Assembly (NCBI GenBank): GCA_023416855.1
Contig: JAEZGU010000248.1
Location: 1 to 22,763, forward strand
Direction: 5' to 3'
DNA length: 22,763 nucleotides
Source: Bacillota bacterium
Lineage (GTDB): Bacteria > Bacillota > Clostridia > Tissierellales > Sedimentibacteraceae
Shown: piece by piece, positions 7,819-14,922 of the stretch
How the letters are laid out: each line of letters opens with the position of its first letter
Position numbering within the stretch: position 1 is the stretch's first letter
Made by a program: the position numbers and the translations under genes
Notes under the pieces: generated by a model
What the model saw: only the letters and a program-made list of their open reading frames with translations
Told to the model about the DNA's origin: nothing
Databases searched by the model: none

Positions 7819-8805
7819 ATGAATTATAACAGTGAATTAATGAAAAAACTATCAAATTGCTTTTCACCTTCAGGTAGAGAAAAGAATCTTAGAGAATTAA
7901 TTATAAATGAGATAAAAGAACATGCAGACGAAATAAACGTAGATGCATTAGGAAATCTTATAGCAAGAAAAAAAGGTAACGGCAAAAAAATATTGTTTTC
8001 AGCCCACATGGACCAAATTGGTTTAATTATAACACATGTTGACGAAAAAGGATTCCTTAGATTTTCTAATGTAGGTGGAGTAGATCCTAAAGAAATTATA
8101 GGACTTAGAATGGTATTTGACAATGGTTTAGAAGGCGTTATATGCTCTGAGGAAATCATAGATAAAGACAAATTAACCATGAACAAACTATTTCTTGATG
8201 TGGCATCAACATCTAAAGATTTTGTAAAAACTAACTTTAAAATAGGTGATATGTGCGTTTTTAAATCAGAATATTATGAAACTGAAGATTGCGTTATATG
8301 TAAAGCAGCAGACGATAGAATAGGTTGCTACGTGCTAATAGAAGCTATTAAACAGCATCCTGCAACTGATAATGATGTATACTATGTATTTTCCGTTCAA
8401 GAAGAAGTTGGATGTAGGGGTGCGAAAACAGCTGGCTATCATATTAACCCTGATTTAGCAATTGCTATTGATGTAACAGCTACAGGAGATACAGAAGATG
8501 GAATAAAAATGGATGTAAAGTTAGGCGAAGGTGCTGCTATAAAATTAATGGATAAATCCATCATCACTCATCCTGAAGTTAAGGATTTGCTAACTGATTT
8601 AGCTATATCAAACAATATTAAGTACCAATACGAAGTTCTTGAATTTGGTGGAACAGATGCAGGACCAATTCACATGTCAAGAGAAGGAGTTCCAAGCGGT
8701 GTTATATCCATACCAACAAGAAACTTACATTCATCAGGAGAAATATTCAACAAATCAGACGTTTTTGAATGCATTAAATTAGTTCAAGCTGTAATAAAGA
8801 AATAG
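7819..8805 (+). CDS. M42-family metallo-aminopeptidase, copy 3
   Basis: This 328-residue protein is the last gene of the tandem set, starting 1 base after the stop of copy 2 with an SD AAGGGGA. Active-site residues are H63 and D65 (AHMDQIGLI), D165/D166 (AADDRIG), E195/E196 (VQEEVGCRGA), D218 (AIDVT) and H304 (LHSSGE), so it should be catalytically competent. It has HMDQ where the other two copies have HIDE or HMDE. The C-terminal GGTDAGPIH block is closer to copy 2 than to copy 1. A strong terminator follows. Confidence 0.9.
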   Translation: MNYNSELMKKLSNCFSPSGREKNLRELIINEIKEHADEINVDALGNLIARKKGNGKKILFSAHMDQIGLIITHVDEKGFLRFSNVGGVDPKEIIGLRMVFDNGLEGVICSEEIIDKDKLTMNKLFLDVASTSKDFVKTNFKIGDMCVFKSEYYETEDCVICKAADDRIGCYVLIEAIKQHPATDNDVYYVFSVQEEVGCRGAKTAGYHINPDLAIAIDVTATGDTEDGIKMDVKLGEGAAIKLMDKSIITHPEVKDLLTDLAISNNIKYQYEVLEFGGTDAGPIHMSREGVPSGVISIPTRNLHSSGEIFNKSDVFECIKLVQAVIKK

Positions 8806-8811
8806 TAAGAT

Positions 8812-8856
8812 AAAAAGACGATAAGTTAGAGCATATTGACCTATCGTCTTTTTTAT
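8812..8856 (+). terminator. Strong rho-independent terminator after the M42 operon
   Basis: A 12-bp perfect stem AAAAAGACGATA (8812-8823)/TATCGTCTTTTT (8842-8853) with an 18-base loop runs into a T-tract. It starts 7 bases after the last peptidase stop. Confidence 0.88.
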
Positions 8857-8895
8857 TGTAATAAATTATATTTATATGAATATTAATAATTAAAG

Positions 8896-9033
8896 GTAAA
8901 ACAAAATTTTACAAAATAAACTTTAAATTTGCAATAATAATAGTAATTTAAAAATTTTTTTTGCCTGATAGCTTGTATTATTTTATTTTAAATAGTATGA
9001 TTTATATTGTAAAATATATAACAATGTTTTACA
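8896..9033. promoter_or_regulatory. Leader of the AtoE-like gene: weak promoter and two GTAAAA/TTTTAC inverted repeats
   Basis: A possible promoter is TTGTAT (8973-8978), a 17-base spacer and TATGAT (8996-9001). It is flanked by inverted repeats GTAAAA-N5-TTTTAC (8896-8912) and TGTAAAA-N12-TTTTACA (9008-9033). The second lies downstream of the -10 box, where a repressor could act. The stretch 8857-9054 is otherwise AT-rich with nothing else recognised and no riboswitch-like conservation that I can see. Confidence 0.35.
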
Positions 9034-9054
9034 GAAAATTTAGGAGGAATAAAA

Positions 9055-10416
9055 ATGTTTAAAAAATTTACAAATGGCTGTGTTTATGTTATGAATAAAT
9101 ACTTGCCAGACGCATTTATTTTCGCAATCTTACTTACTATTATTACATTTGTTGGTGGAGTTACTTTAACTGGACAATCTCCATTTCAAATGGTGCTTCA
9201 TTGGGCTGGACCGAAAGGATTTTTTGGATTATTATCTTTTACTATGCAGATGGTTTTAGTTCTTGTTTTGGGTAGTGCTATGGCACAAGCAAGTGTATTC
9301 AAGAATTTTTTAAAAAGAGTTGCAAAAGCAGCTAAAACACCTGTTAGAGGAATAATGATTACTGCATTTATCTCTGTAGTTGCTTGTTGGATTAACTGGG
9401 GATTTGGCTTAGTAATAGGTGCTTTATTGGCGAAAGAAATCGCAAGAGAAGTAAAGGGTATTGACTATAGATTACTTATAGCAACTGCTTATTCAGGATT
9501 CGTTGTATGGCACGGTGGTATATCTGGTTCAATCCCTTTACAGGTTGCAAATCAGGGAGCTTTAGCAACAGTAGCGCCTACTATTTTTGACAGTGCCTTT
9601 ACTATTCCTACAAGTGCTACTATCTTTTCACCTATGAACTTAATTATTTCAGGAATAATTATCTTCGGTCTTCCTTTTGTTTGTAAAGCAATGATGCCAG
9701 ATAAAGAACATACAATAGAAGTTGATCCTGTTTTATTGATAGAAAAAGAAGGCAGAACAGAAAATCCAAATGAATTCACACCAGCTGATAAAATGGAACG
9801 TAGTAAAATATTATGGGCTATAGTATTAATTATGGGTTTCGCATTCATAGTTTATAACTTTACTAAAGTAGGTCTAAACTTAAGTTTGGATTTTGTTAAT
9901 TTTATATTCATGTTTGTAGGAATACTTCTGCATGGAAGCTTAAGAAAATATATAGATGCAATAACAGAAGCTGCTTCAAGTGCAGGCGGTATTATACTAC
10001 AATTTCCATTCTATGCAGGTATTATGGGTATGATGACTGGTATTAACCCAGAAACAGGTATTTCTTTAGCTGGAGTTATTTCTAATACATTTGTAAGTAT
10101 CTCTACTGCTAAGACTTTCCCTCTATTTACATTCTGGAGCGCTGGTATAGTAAACTTCTTTGTTCCTTCAGGAGGAGGGCAATGGGCAGTACAAGCACCT
10201 ATTATGATGCCTGCTGGTGATGTATTAGGAGTTCTTCCATCAAAAACAGCAATGGCAATTGCATGGGGTGATGCTTGGACTAATATGATTCAACCTTTCT
10301 GGGCTCTTCCTGCATTATCTATAGCTGGGCTTAGTGCAAGAGACATAATGGGTTACTGTGTAATAACATTATTGTTTAGTGGTTTAGTTATATCTGCTGG
10401 GTTATTAATTTTTTAA
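9055..10416 (+). CDS. AtoE-family short-chain fatty acid transporter
   Basis: This 453-residue, very hydrophobic membrane protein has about 10 or more predicted membrane segments. It matches the AtoE short-chain fatty acid transporter family. Supporting blocks are GFVVWHGGISGSIPLQ (about 148-163), the charged cytoplasmic loop at about 218-245, and FFVPSGGGQWAVQAP (about 367-381). It probably moves acids such as butyrate or acetoacetate across the cytoplasmic membrane; direction and exact substrate are unknown. The start is fixed by AGGAGG (9042-9047). It is a single-gene unit between two strong terminators. In an amino acid fermenter it could export or re-import fatty acid products. Confidence 0.88.
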   Translation: MFKKFTNGCVYVMNKYLPDAFIFAILLTIITFVGGVTLTGQSPFQMVLHWAGPKGFFGLLSFTMQMVLVLVLGSAMAQASVFKNFLKRVAKAAKTPVRGIMITAFISVVACWINWGFGLVIGALLAKEIAREVKGIDYRLLIATAYSGFVVWHGGISGSIPLQVANQGALATVAPTIFDSAFTIPTSATIFSPMNLIISGIIIFGLPFVCKAMMPDKEHTIEVDPVLLIEKEGRTENPNEFTPADKMERSKILWAIVLIMGFAFIVYNFTKVGLNLSLDFVNFIFMFVGILLHGSLRKYIDAITEAASSAGGIILQFPFYAGIMGMMTGINPETGISLAGVISNTFVSISTAKTFPLFTFWSAGIVNFFVPSGGGQWAVQAPIMMPAGDVLGVLPSKTAMAIAWGDAWTNMIQPFWALPALSIAGLSARDIMGYCVITLLFSGLVISAGLLIF

Positions 10417-10438
10417 CATAAAGGATAATAAGAATATC

Positions 10439-10472
10439 AAAAAAGCTTTGCTAATTATTGCAAAGCTTTTTT
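10439..10472 (+). terminator. Strong rho-independent terminator after the AtoE-like gene
   Basis: A 13-bp perfect stem AAAAAAGCTTTGC (10439-10451)/GCAAAGCTTTTTT (10460-10472) with an 8-base loop and T-tract. The stem core is nearly the same as that of the terminator at 11979-12008. Confidence 0.92.
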
Positions 10473-10534
10473 ATAATAATATAAACAACTATAGTCTTAA
10501 TGACAATATCATCAAATATATATTTTTTATTTTT

Positions 10535-10551
10535 TACCAATATGATACAAT
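10535..10551 (+). promoter_or_regulatory. Operator-like half-palindrome and possible -10 box before the PNPOx-like gene
   Basis: TACCAATATGATA (10535-10547) differs by one base from TATCAATATGATA at 12035-12047 in the tetR promoter. TACAAT (10546-10551) may be a -10 box, but no good -35 is seen. A consensus TATAAT at 10644-10649, also without a -35, is an alternative. The leader from here to 10708 has no ORF and no obvious structure. Confidence 0.35.
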
Positions 10552-10708
10552 ATTACCAAAATCATATGAGTTATAAAATTGAGCAAAATATAACATGACA
10601 ATGGCATTTAGAAATGAGAAATAAATACCTGATGAAATGGAGATATAATTTTAGATTATTACAGTCCAATAGATACGGAATAATAATATATAAAGAAGGA
10701 GATTAAAA

Positions 10709-11173
10709 ATGTTTAGAGAAATGAGAAGAAAAGATAAGCAGTTAACTTTGGAGGAAAGTATCGAAATATTAAGAAATAACGAAATAGGTGTTCTTTCTAC
10801 CATATGCGAAAATGGTTACCCCTATGGTGTTCCATTAAATTATGTTTATTACAACAACAGTATATATTTTCACTGCGCCAAAACAGGGCAAAAGCTTGAT
10901 AACATTAAAGGCAGTACTAAAGTTTCATTTTGTGTTTACTGCGATGTAGAATTATTACCGGATAAATTTGATACTAACTATAAAAGTGTTATTTTATTTG
11001 GAAAAGCTATGGAAGTAAATGAATTAGAGAAGGAAGAAGCATTGCTTGAATTTATAAAAAAATACTCAAGTAAGTTTATAGAAGAGGGAAAAAACTACAT
11101 AGAAAAAGCAAAAGGTACAGCTTTAGTTTATAAAATTAATATAGAACACATTACAGGTAAAGCACAAAAATAG
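10709..11173 (+). CDS. Pyridoxamine 5'-phosphate oxidase-like, NimA-type flavin protein
   Basis: This 154-residue protein is of the small PNPOx-like split-barrel family that includes nitroimidazole-resistance (Nim) proteins; these bind FMN or related cofactors. Family features are the MRRKDKQLTLEESIEIL start, GVLSTICENGYPYGVPLNYVY (about 32-52) and IYFHCAKTGQKLDNI (about 56-70). The substrate is unknown; a role in reducing or detoxifying small molecules is inferred. SD AAGGAG (10696-10701) fixes the start. It leads a three-gene cluster with a GNAT acetyltransferase and a CDGSH protein, bracketed by two terminators. Confidence 0.85.
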   Translation: MFREMRRKDKQLTLEESIEILRNNEIGVLSTICENGYPYGVPLNYVYYNNSIYFHCAKTGQKLDNIKGSTKVSFCVYCDVELLPDKFDTNYKSVILFGKAMEVNELEKEEALLEFIKKYSSKFIEEGKNYIEKAKGTALVYKINIEHITGKAQK

Positions 11174-11205
11174 CTTAATAATGAAATTATATTTTGGAGG
11201 AAAAT

Positions 11206-11658
11206 ATGTTTATTATAAAAGATATACCTTTTAGCCAAGTATCAGTTATTAAAGATTTATGGGAAAAAAACAGAAAATATCACGAAGAAATTTCAGAATT
11301 TTTTGGAGATATTTATTCCGATTTAATTTTTGAAGAACGCATACAATCCTTCAGCTCATTTGACTCAGATAAAATAAAAATTTCAGTTGCTGAGAATTCA
11401 AATAATGGAAAAATATTAGGTTATTGTATCTCTACATTTGAAGGAGCAGAAGGAGAAACCCATAGTCTACATGTTGACGCTACAGAACGAAATCACGGAA
11501 TAGGCAAAAAATTAATGGAAAGACACATAATGTGGATGCAAAATAATGGTTGCAAAGCAATAAATATAACCGTGGCTGTAGAAAATACAAATACTATTGA
11601 GTTTTATAAAACTTTAGGTTTCAAATCTAACACCCTACAAATGAGGTTGAATAATTAA
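11206..11658 (+). CDS. GNAT-family N-acetyltransferase
   Basis: This 150-residue single-domain GNAT protein uses acetyl-CoA to acetylate an amine on an unknown substrate. Motif A with the acetyl-CoA pyrophosphate loop reads VDATERNHGIGKKLMERH (loop R-N-H-G-I-G, about residues 98-103). Motif B is ENTNTIEFYKTLGF near the C-terminus. The ATG at 11206 is chosen over a TTG at 11194 because GGAGG (11196-11200) lies 5 bases before it. It is 32 bases downstream of the flavin protein gene and likely co-transcribed with it. Confidence 0.88.
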   Translation: MFIIKDIPFSQVSVIKDLWEKNRKYHEEISEFFGDIYSDLIFEERIQSFSSFDSDKIKISVAENSNNGKILGYCISTFEGAEGETHSLHVDATERNHGIGKKLMERHIMWMQNNGCKAINITVAVENTNTIEFYKTLGFKSNTLQMRLNN

Positions 11659-11722
11659 AGTATAATGTTGATGCTTTTGTAAATATTATTTATAACTAAA
11701 TATAATTTGCAGGAGTTAAAAA

Positions 11723-11962
11723 ATGGATGAACCTAAAATAGTACTTAAGCAACCAATAGCAATTCAGTTAAAACAAGGAGAAACATATCATTTTTGTACA
11801 TGTGGGAGAAGTGAAAATCAGCCATTTTGCGATGGTAAACATGAAGGGACAAAGTTTACACCATTAATGTTTGAAGCAACTATTGATGGCACCTCTCATT
11901 TATGTTTATGTAAACATTCTAAAAATGCTCCATATTGTGATGGAACACATGACATGTTATAA
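11723..11962 (+). CDS. Dual-CDGSH-type iron-sulfur protein
   Basis: This 79-residue protein is made almost wholly of two CDGSH motifs, each of which normally holds a 2Fe-2S cluster by three Cys and one His. Motif 1 is CTCGRSENQPFCDGKH (about residues 25-40) and motif 2 is CLCKHSKNAPYCDGTH near the C-terminus. All eight ligands are present. Prokaryotic two-motif forms are known; the function is redox or cluster transfer and is not defined further here. It sits 64 bases after the GNAT gene with its own SD (AGGAG). A strong terminator follows. Confidence 0.92.
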   Translation: MDEPKIVLKQPIAIQLKQGETYHFCTCGRSENQPFCDGKHEGTKFTPLMFEATIDGTSHLCLCKHSKNAPYCDGTHDML

Positions 11963-11978
11963 TTTTTATATTAACAGT

Positions 11979-12008
11979 AAAAAGCTTTGCCAAGTAGCGA
12001 AGCTTTTT
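11979..12008 (+). terminator. Rho-independent terminator after the CDGSH gene
   Basis: The stem AAAAAGCTTTGC (11979-11990)/GCGAAGCTTTTT (11997-12008) with one G-U pair and a 6-base loop ends in a T-tract. It closes the PNPOx-GNAT-CDGSH unit. Confidence 0.9.
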
Positions 12009-12028
12009 ATATGAATTTACTCTTGTTA

Positions 12029-12057
12029 TTACAATATCAATATGATAGTATTATAAT
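12029..12057 (+). promoter_or_regulatory. Promoter of the tetR gene with an operator-like palindrome
   Basis: TTACAA (12029-12034), a 17-base spacer and consensus TATAAT (12052-12057). The spacer contains TATCA-ATA-TGATA (12035-12047), a 5-bp-arm inverted repeat well placed for repressor binding. The leader of about 100 bases to 12165 includes an AT-rich hairpin TTTATTC/GAATAAA but no ORF. Confidence 0.5.
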
Positions 12058-12165
12058 GGTAAAATTTATAAGGCATGTGTCATTTATTCTTATCTGAATA
12101 AAATATTTTTATTGGACAAGGCTTGCCATAAACAGTAGCTTAATTTAAATTAAAATATAGTACGG

Positions 12166-12846
12166 ATGGTGATTAAAATAGATCGCGCAGCAATACAAAG
12201 AGAAAACATTTTAAGAAACTCATACTCACTATTTAAAGAATTAGGATACAGCAATACAACCACAAGAGAAATTGCTCGTGCTTGTGGAATTAACAAAGGT
12301 CTTTTGCATTACTATTATAAACAAAAAGAAGATATAATATTTGAAATGTTTTCAGCCTTTTTAACAGGTTTAAAGAGTTATGTAGATTTAAATTGCAAGG
12401 AAAAAATAAGTGGTCTTACTTATTATGCTACATTAAATATTCTTTTCTTTAAAATAATGAATGAAAATGAATATTTTAGTAATATGCTATACGAAATGAT
12501 GATGCATCGAACACTAACAAGAATAAAAATTGAAAAATCAGTTGATATTTGTTATAAAATAATAGAGGATTATAATATGCCCATAACAAGATATCAGCTT
12601 AATTTGGCTATAACTGTTGCAGTTGGAGCTGAAGCTGAACTGATTTTCAGTATGAACGAAAATAAAATCAAAATGACATACAATAAATTAGCTACTACTA
12701 TAAATAAATTGTTATTTACTATGTTAAAAATAACCGAAGCTGAAATAAAAAAAATTAATGAAGAAGCAATAAAGTATGCAGACAATATAAATACAGATGA
12801 TATTCTAATATATATAAGACAATGCAATACTTGGGTTCAGGACTAA
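12166..12846 (+). CDS. TetR-family transcriptional regulator
   Basis: This 226-residue protein has an N-terminal TetR helix-turn-helix at about residues 10-60 (RENILRNSYSLFKELGYSN, TTREIARACGINKGLLHYYY), followed by an all-helical ligand domain that I cannot match to a subfamily. It is probably a repressor that may control itself and the activase-like genes 86 bases downstream. The start is uncertain: ATG 12166 and GTG 12169 are adjacent and neither has a clean SD, while the bases around them (GGATGGTGAT, 12164-12173) look like an SD. The ligand domain is unusually rich in Ile, Asn and Lys, in line with AT-rich coding. Confidence 0.88.
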   Translation: MVIKIDRAAIQRENILRNSYSLFKELGYSNTTTREIARACGINKGLLHYYYKQKEDIIFEMFSAFLTGLKSYVDLNCKEKISGLTYYATLNILFFKIMNENEYFSNMLYEMMMHRTLTRIKIEKSVDICYKIIEDYNMPITRYQLNLAITVAVGAEAELIFSMNENKIKMTYNKLATTINKLLFTMLKITEAEIKKINEEAIKYADNINTDDILIYIRQCNTWVQD

Positions 12847-12875
12847 TTAATATAATCATATGAATATTATAGAAT

Positions 12876-12919
12876 AATATCACAAATTATAGGAGATAAT
12901 ATAATTTGTGATATTTTTT
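12876..12919 (+). promoter_or_regulatory. 15-bp perfect hairpin in the leader of the activase operon (attenuator or terminator)
   Basis: Left arm AATATCACAAATTAT (12876-12890) and right arm ATAATTTGTGATATT (12901-12915) are perfectly complementary around a 10-base loop AGGAGATAAT, followed by a run of six T. The hairpin ends 8 bases before the SD (GGAGGTT, 12924-12930) of the next gene. It could end tetR transcripts in part, or act on initiation of the operon. Confidence 0.55.
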
Positions 12920-12932
12920 ATATGGAGGTTAT

Positions 12933-13853
12933 ATGAGAGTAGGAATTCCTAAGGGGTTGTTATATAACAAATATCATCCCTTTTTAATTACTTTTTTTAA
13001 AGAATTAGGCGCTGAAGTAGTTGTTTCTGAAAATACAAACAAAAAAATATTGGATTTAGGAGTAAAATATGCTGTTGATGAAGCTTGTCTCCCAATCAAA
13101 ATTTTTCATGGTCATGTTGCTGTTTTAAAGGATAAATGCGATATAATTGTTATTCCTCGCATTATGCAACTAAAAAAAGATGAATACATATGTCCTAAAT
13201 TTTGTGGACTTCCTGAAATGGTTTTAAACAGTATTGAGAATATGCCATCAGCTATAACTGAGCCAATTTATGCTTTTACTAAAAAGAAGCTTTATAATTG
13301 GGCTAAATCTGCCGGTAAAAAAGTTAATAATAACAGCTTTAAAATTAAAAATGCCTTTATGAAAGCTTACGAAGAACAATTACAATATTCTACTGGTATA
13401 TTAAATGAAGGCTATGAAATTAAAATTGCATTAGTCGGCCATCCTTACAATATTTATGATAATTTTATAAATATGAACTTAATACCCAAGCTGAACAAAA
13501 TGGGTGTAGGTGTTGAAACTATGGAGTTTACAAATGAATTCTTAATAAGCTTAGAAATCAACAATTTATATAAAAGACCATTTTGGACTTATGCAAGAGA
13601 AAATTACGGTTTCGCCGTTAATGCTGCTAATAATAAAAATGTGGATGGAATTATATACATATCATCATTTAATTGTGGTATTGATTCAGTAATTATTGAA
13701 TTGATAAAGGACAAGGTTGGAGATTTTCCGTTTTTAACTCTTAAGGTTGACGAACATACCGGCGAAGCCGGAATAGATACAAGGATAGAAGCATTTACAG
13801 ACATGCTTGAAAGGAGAATTCAGAATGAAAGTAACATTCCCACACATGGGTAA
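12933..13853 (+). CDS. Acyl-CoA dehydratase activase-related protein (COG3580/DUF2229-like)
   Basis: This 306-residue protein is of the family found either alone or as the DUF2229 part of very long 2-hydroxyacyl-CoA dehydratase activase proteins. The start VGIPKGLLYNKYHPFL and the end TGEAGxxTRIEAFxDxLERR are characteristic. Conserved cysteines likely to bind an Fe-S cluster are C52 (DEACLPIK), C87 and C91 (YICPKFCG) and C248 (FNCGID). The biochemical role is not established; an electron-transfer partner of the ATPase encoded two genes on is inferred. SD GGAGGTT lies 4 bases before the ATG. It overlaps the next gene by 29 bases. Confidence 0.83.
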   Translation: MRVGIPKGLLYNKYHPFLITFFKELGAEVVVSENTNKKILDLGVKYAVDEACLPIKIFHGHVAVLKDKCDIIVIPRIMQLKKDEYICPKFCGLPEMVLNSIENMPSAITEPIYAFTKKKLYNWAKSAGKKVNNNSFKIKNAFMKAYEEQLQYSTGILNEGYEIKIALVGHPYNIYDNFINMNLIPKLNKMGVGVETMEFTNEFLISLEINNLYKRPFWTYARENYGFAVNAANNKNVDGIIYISSFNCGIDSVIIELIKDKVGDFPFLTLKVDEHTGEAGIDTRIEAFTDMLERRIQNESNIPTHG

Positions 13854-14922
13854 TGTATATATAGCAGCTAAAGCATTATTGGATGGTCTTGGAATTAACT
13901 ATGTAATACCCCCATTAAATAATAAGGAAGCCCTTGATATTGGAACATTACATTCACCTGAGGAAATTTGCCTACCTTATAAATTAATGATAGGCAACTA
14001 CGTTCAAGCAATCAAGGAAGGTGCAGATACTGTAATTATTGTTGGTAGCTGCGGTCCCTGTAGATTTGGAGAATATTGTGAGCTACAAATGAATTTAATG
14101 AAAAACTTAGGGTATAATCTTAATTTTATTGTTATTGATTATCCAAAGGATATAGGTATTAAAGAATTATACAAAAGGATTAACAAAATTTCATCTTATA
14201 GCAATAAAAGAAATGTTGATAAAATTAGTGCATTATACAATAGCTTAAAAGTCATAAAATTAATAGATGAAATAGAAGAGTCAGCTCATATGTATGCCGG
14301 TTATGAGCGAAATAAGGGTGAATGCAAGAAAATTTTAAATGAATGTAAAAGAGAAGCAATAAAATGTAAAACACCAATAGAAATGATTGATTTGCTTATT
14401 GAATACAGAAATACAATAAAGCATGTGCCGATTGACATAAATAAGAATCCAATAAAAATAGCTATTATAGGGGAGATATACACAGTAATTGAGCCATATA
14501 CTAATTTTAATATAGAAGATAAATTAATGGAATACGGTGTTTCTTCTCACAGAGGGCTTACTCCAAGCTGGTGGGTTAAAAATGCATTATTAAGTCCGCT
14601 AAAAATTAATTCATTAACTATTCGAAGAAATGCCAAAAAATATTTATCTATCCAAATAGGTGGTCATGCAATTGAATGCGTTGGTGAGGCAGTAACTGCA
14701 TCTAAGGAAGGTTATGATGGAGCTATACAAATTTTTCCTATGGGCTGTATGCCGGAAATTGTTTCTAAATCAATTCTTCCTACTATTTCAAACGATTTGG
14801 ACTTTCCTGTAATGTCATTAGTAGTTGATGACATGACCGGAGAAGCAGGTTACATAACAAGAATTGAAGCATTTATAGACTTGCTTGAAAGGAGAAAAGA
14901 AGATGTATTACTTAGGTGTTGA
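13825..14922 (+). CDS. Acyl-CoA dehydratase activase-related protein (COG3581-like)
   Basis: This 365-residue protein, distantly similar to its upstream neighbour, begins VTFPHMGNVYIAAKALLDGLG and shares the same C-terminal block TGEAGxxTRIEAFxDxLERR. Candidate cluster ligands are C49 (PEEICLPYK), C76 and C79 (GSCGPCR), C85 (EYCELQ), C285 and C308 (MGCMPE). The family corresponds to the last part of fused long activases; the function is unknown. The ATG at 13825 is preferred to TTG 13807 because AAGGAG (13811-13816) lies 8 bases before it. That SD is inside the coding sequence of the upstream gene. It overlaps the following gene by 20 bases. Confidence 0.83.
   Translation: MKVTFPHMGNVYIAAKALLDGLGINYVIPPLNNKEALDIGTLHSPEEICLPYKLMIGNYVQAIKEGADTVIIVGSCGPCRFGEYCELQMNLMKNLGYNLNFIVIDYPKDIGIKELYKRINKISSYSNKRNVDKISALYNSLKVIKLIDEIEESAHMYAGYERNKGECKKILNECKREAIKCKTPIEMIDLLIEYRNTIKHVPIDINKNPIKIAIIGEIYTVIEPYTNFNIEDKLMEYGVSSHRGLTPSWWVKNALLSPLKINSLTIRRNAKKYLSIQIGGHAIECVGEAVTASKEGYDGAIQIFPMGCMPEIVSKSILPTISNDLDFPVMSLVVDDMTGEAGYITRIEAFIDLLERRKEDVLLRC

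Noticed and set aside
7824..8186. 120-codon open frame on the - strand inside the third M42 gene
   Set aside because: It is antisense to well-conserved M42 motifs and has no SD or promoter.
9008..9023. GlnR/TnrA-like box (TGTAA...TAACA) before the AtoE-like gene
   Set aside because: The spacer is 6 bases instead of the required 7, so it does not fit the known TGTNA-N7-TNACA site.
8857..9054. Riboswitch or small RNA gene in the AtoE-like leader
   Set aside because: No stable GC-containing stems or known aptamer core could be seen; only AT-rich inverted repeats and a weak promoter.
11677..11706. Promoter-like TTGTAA, 18-base spacer, TATAAT before the CDGSH gene
   Set aside because: The transcription start would fall inside the SD (11711-11715), leaving no usable ribosome binding site; the gene is more likely read from upstream.
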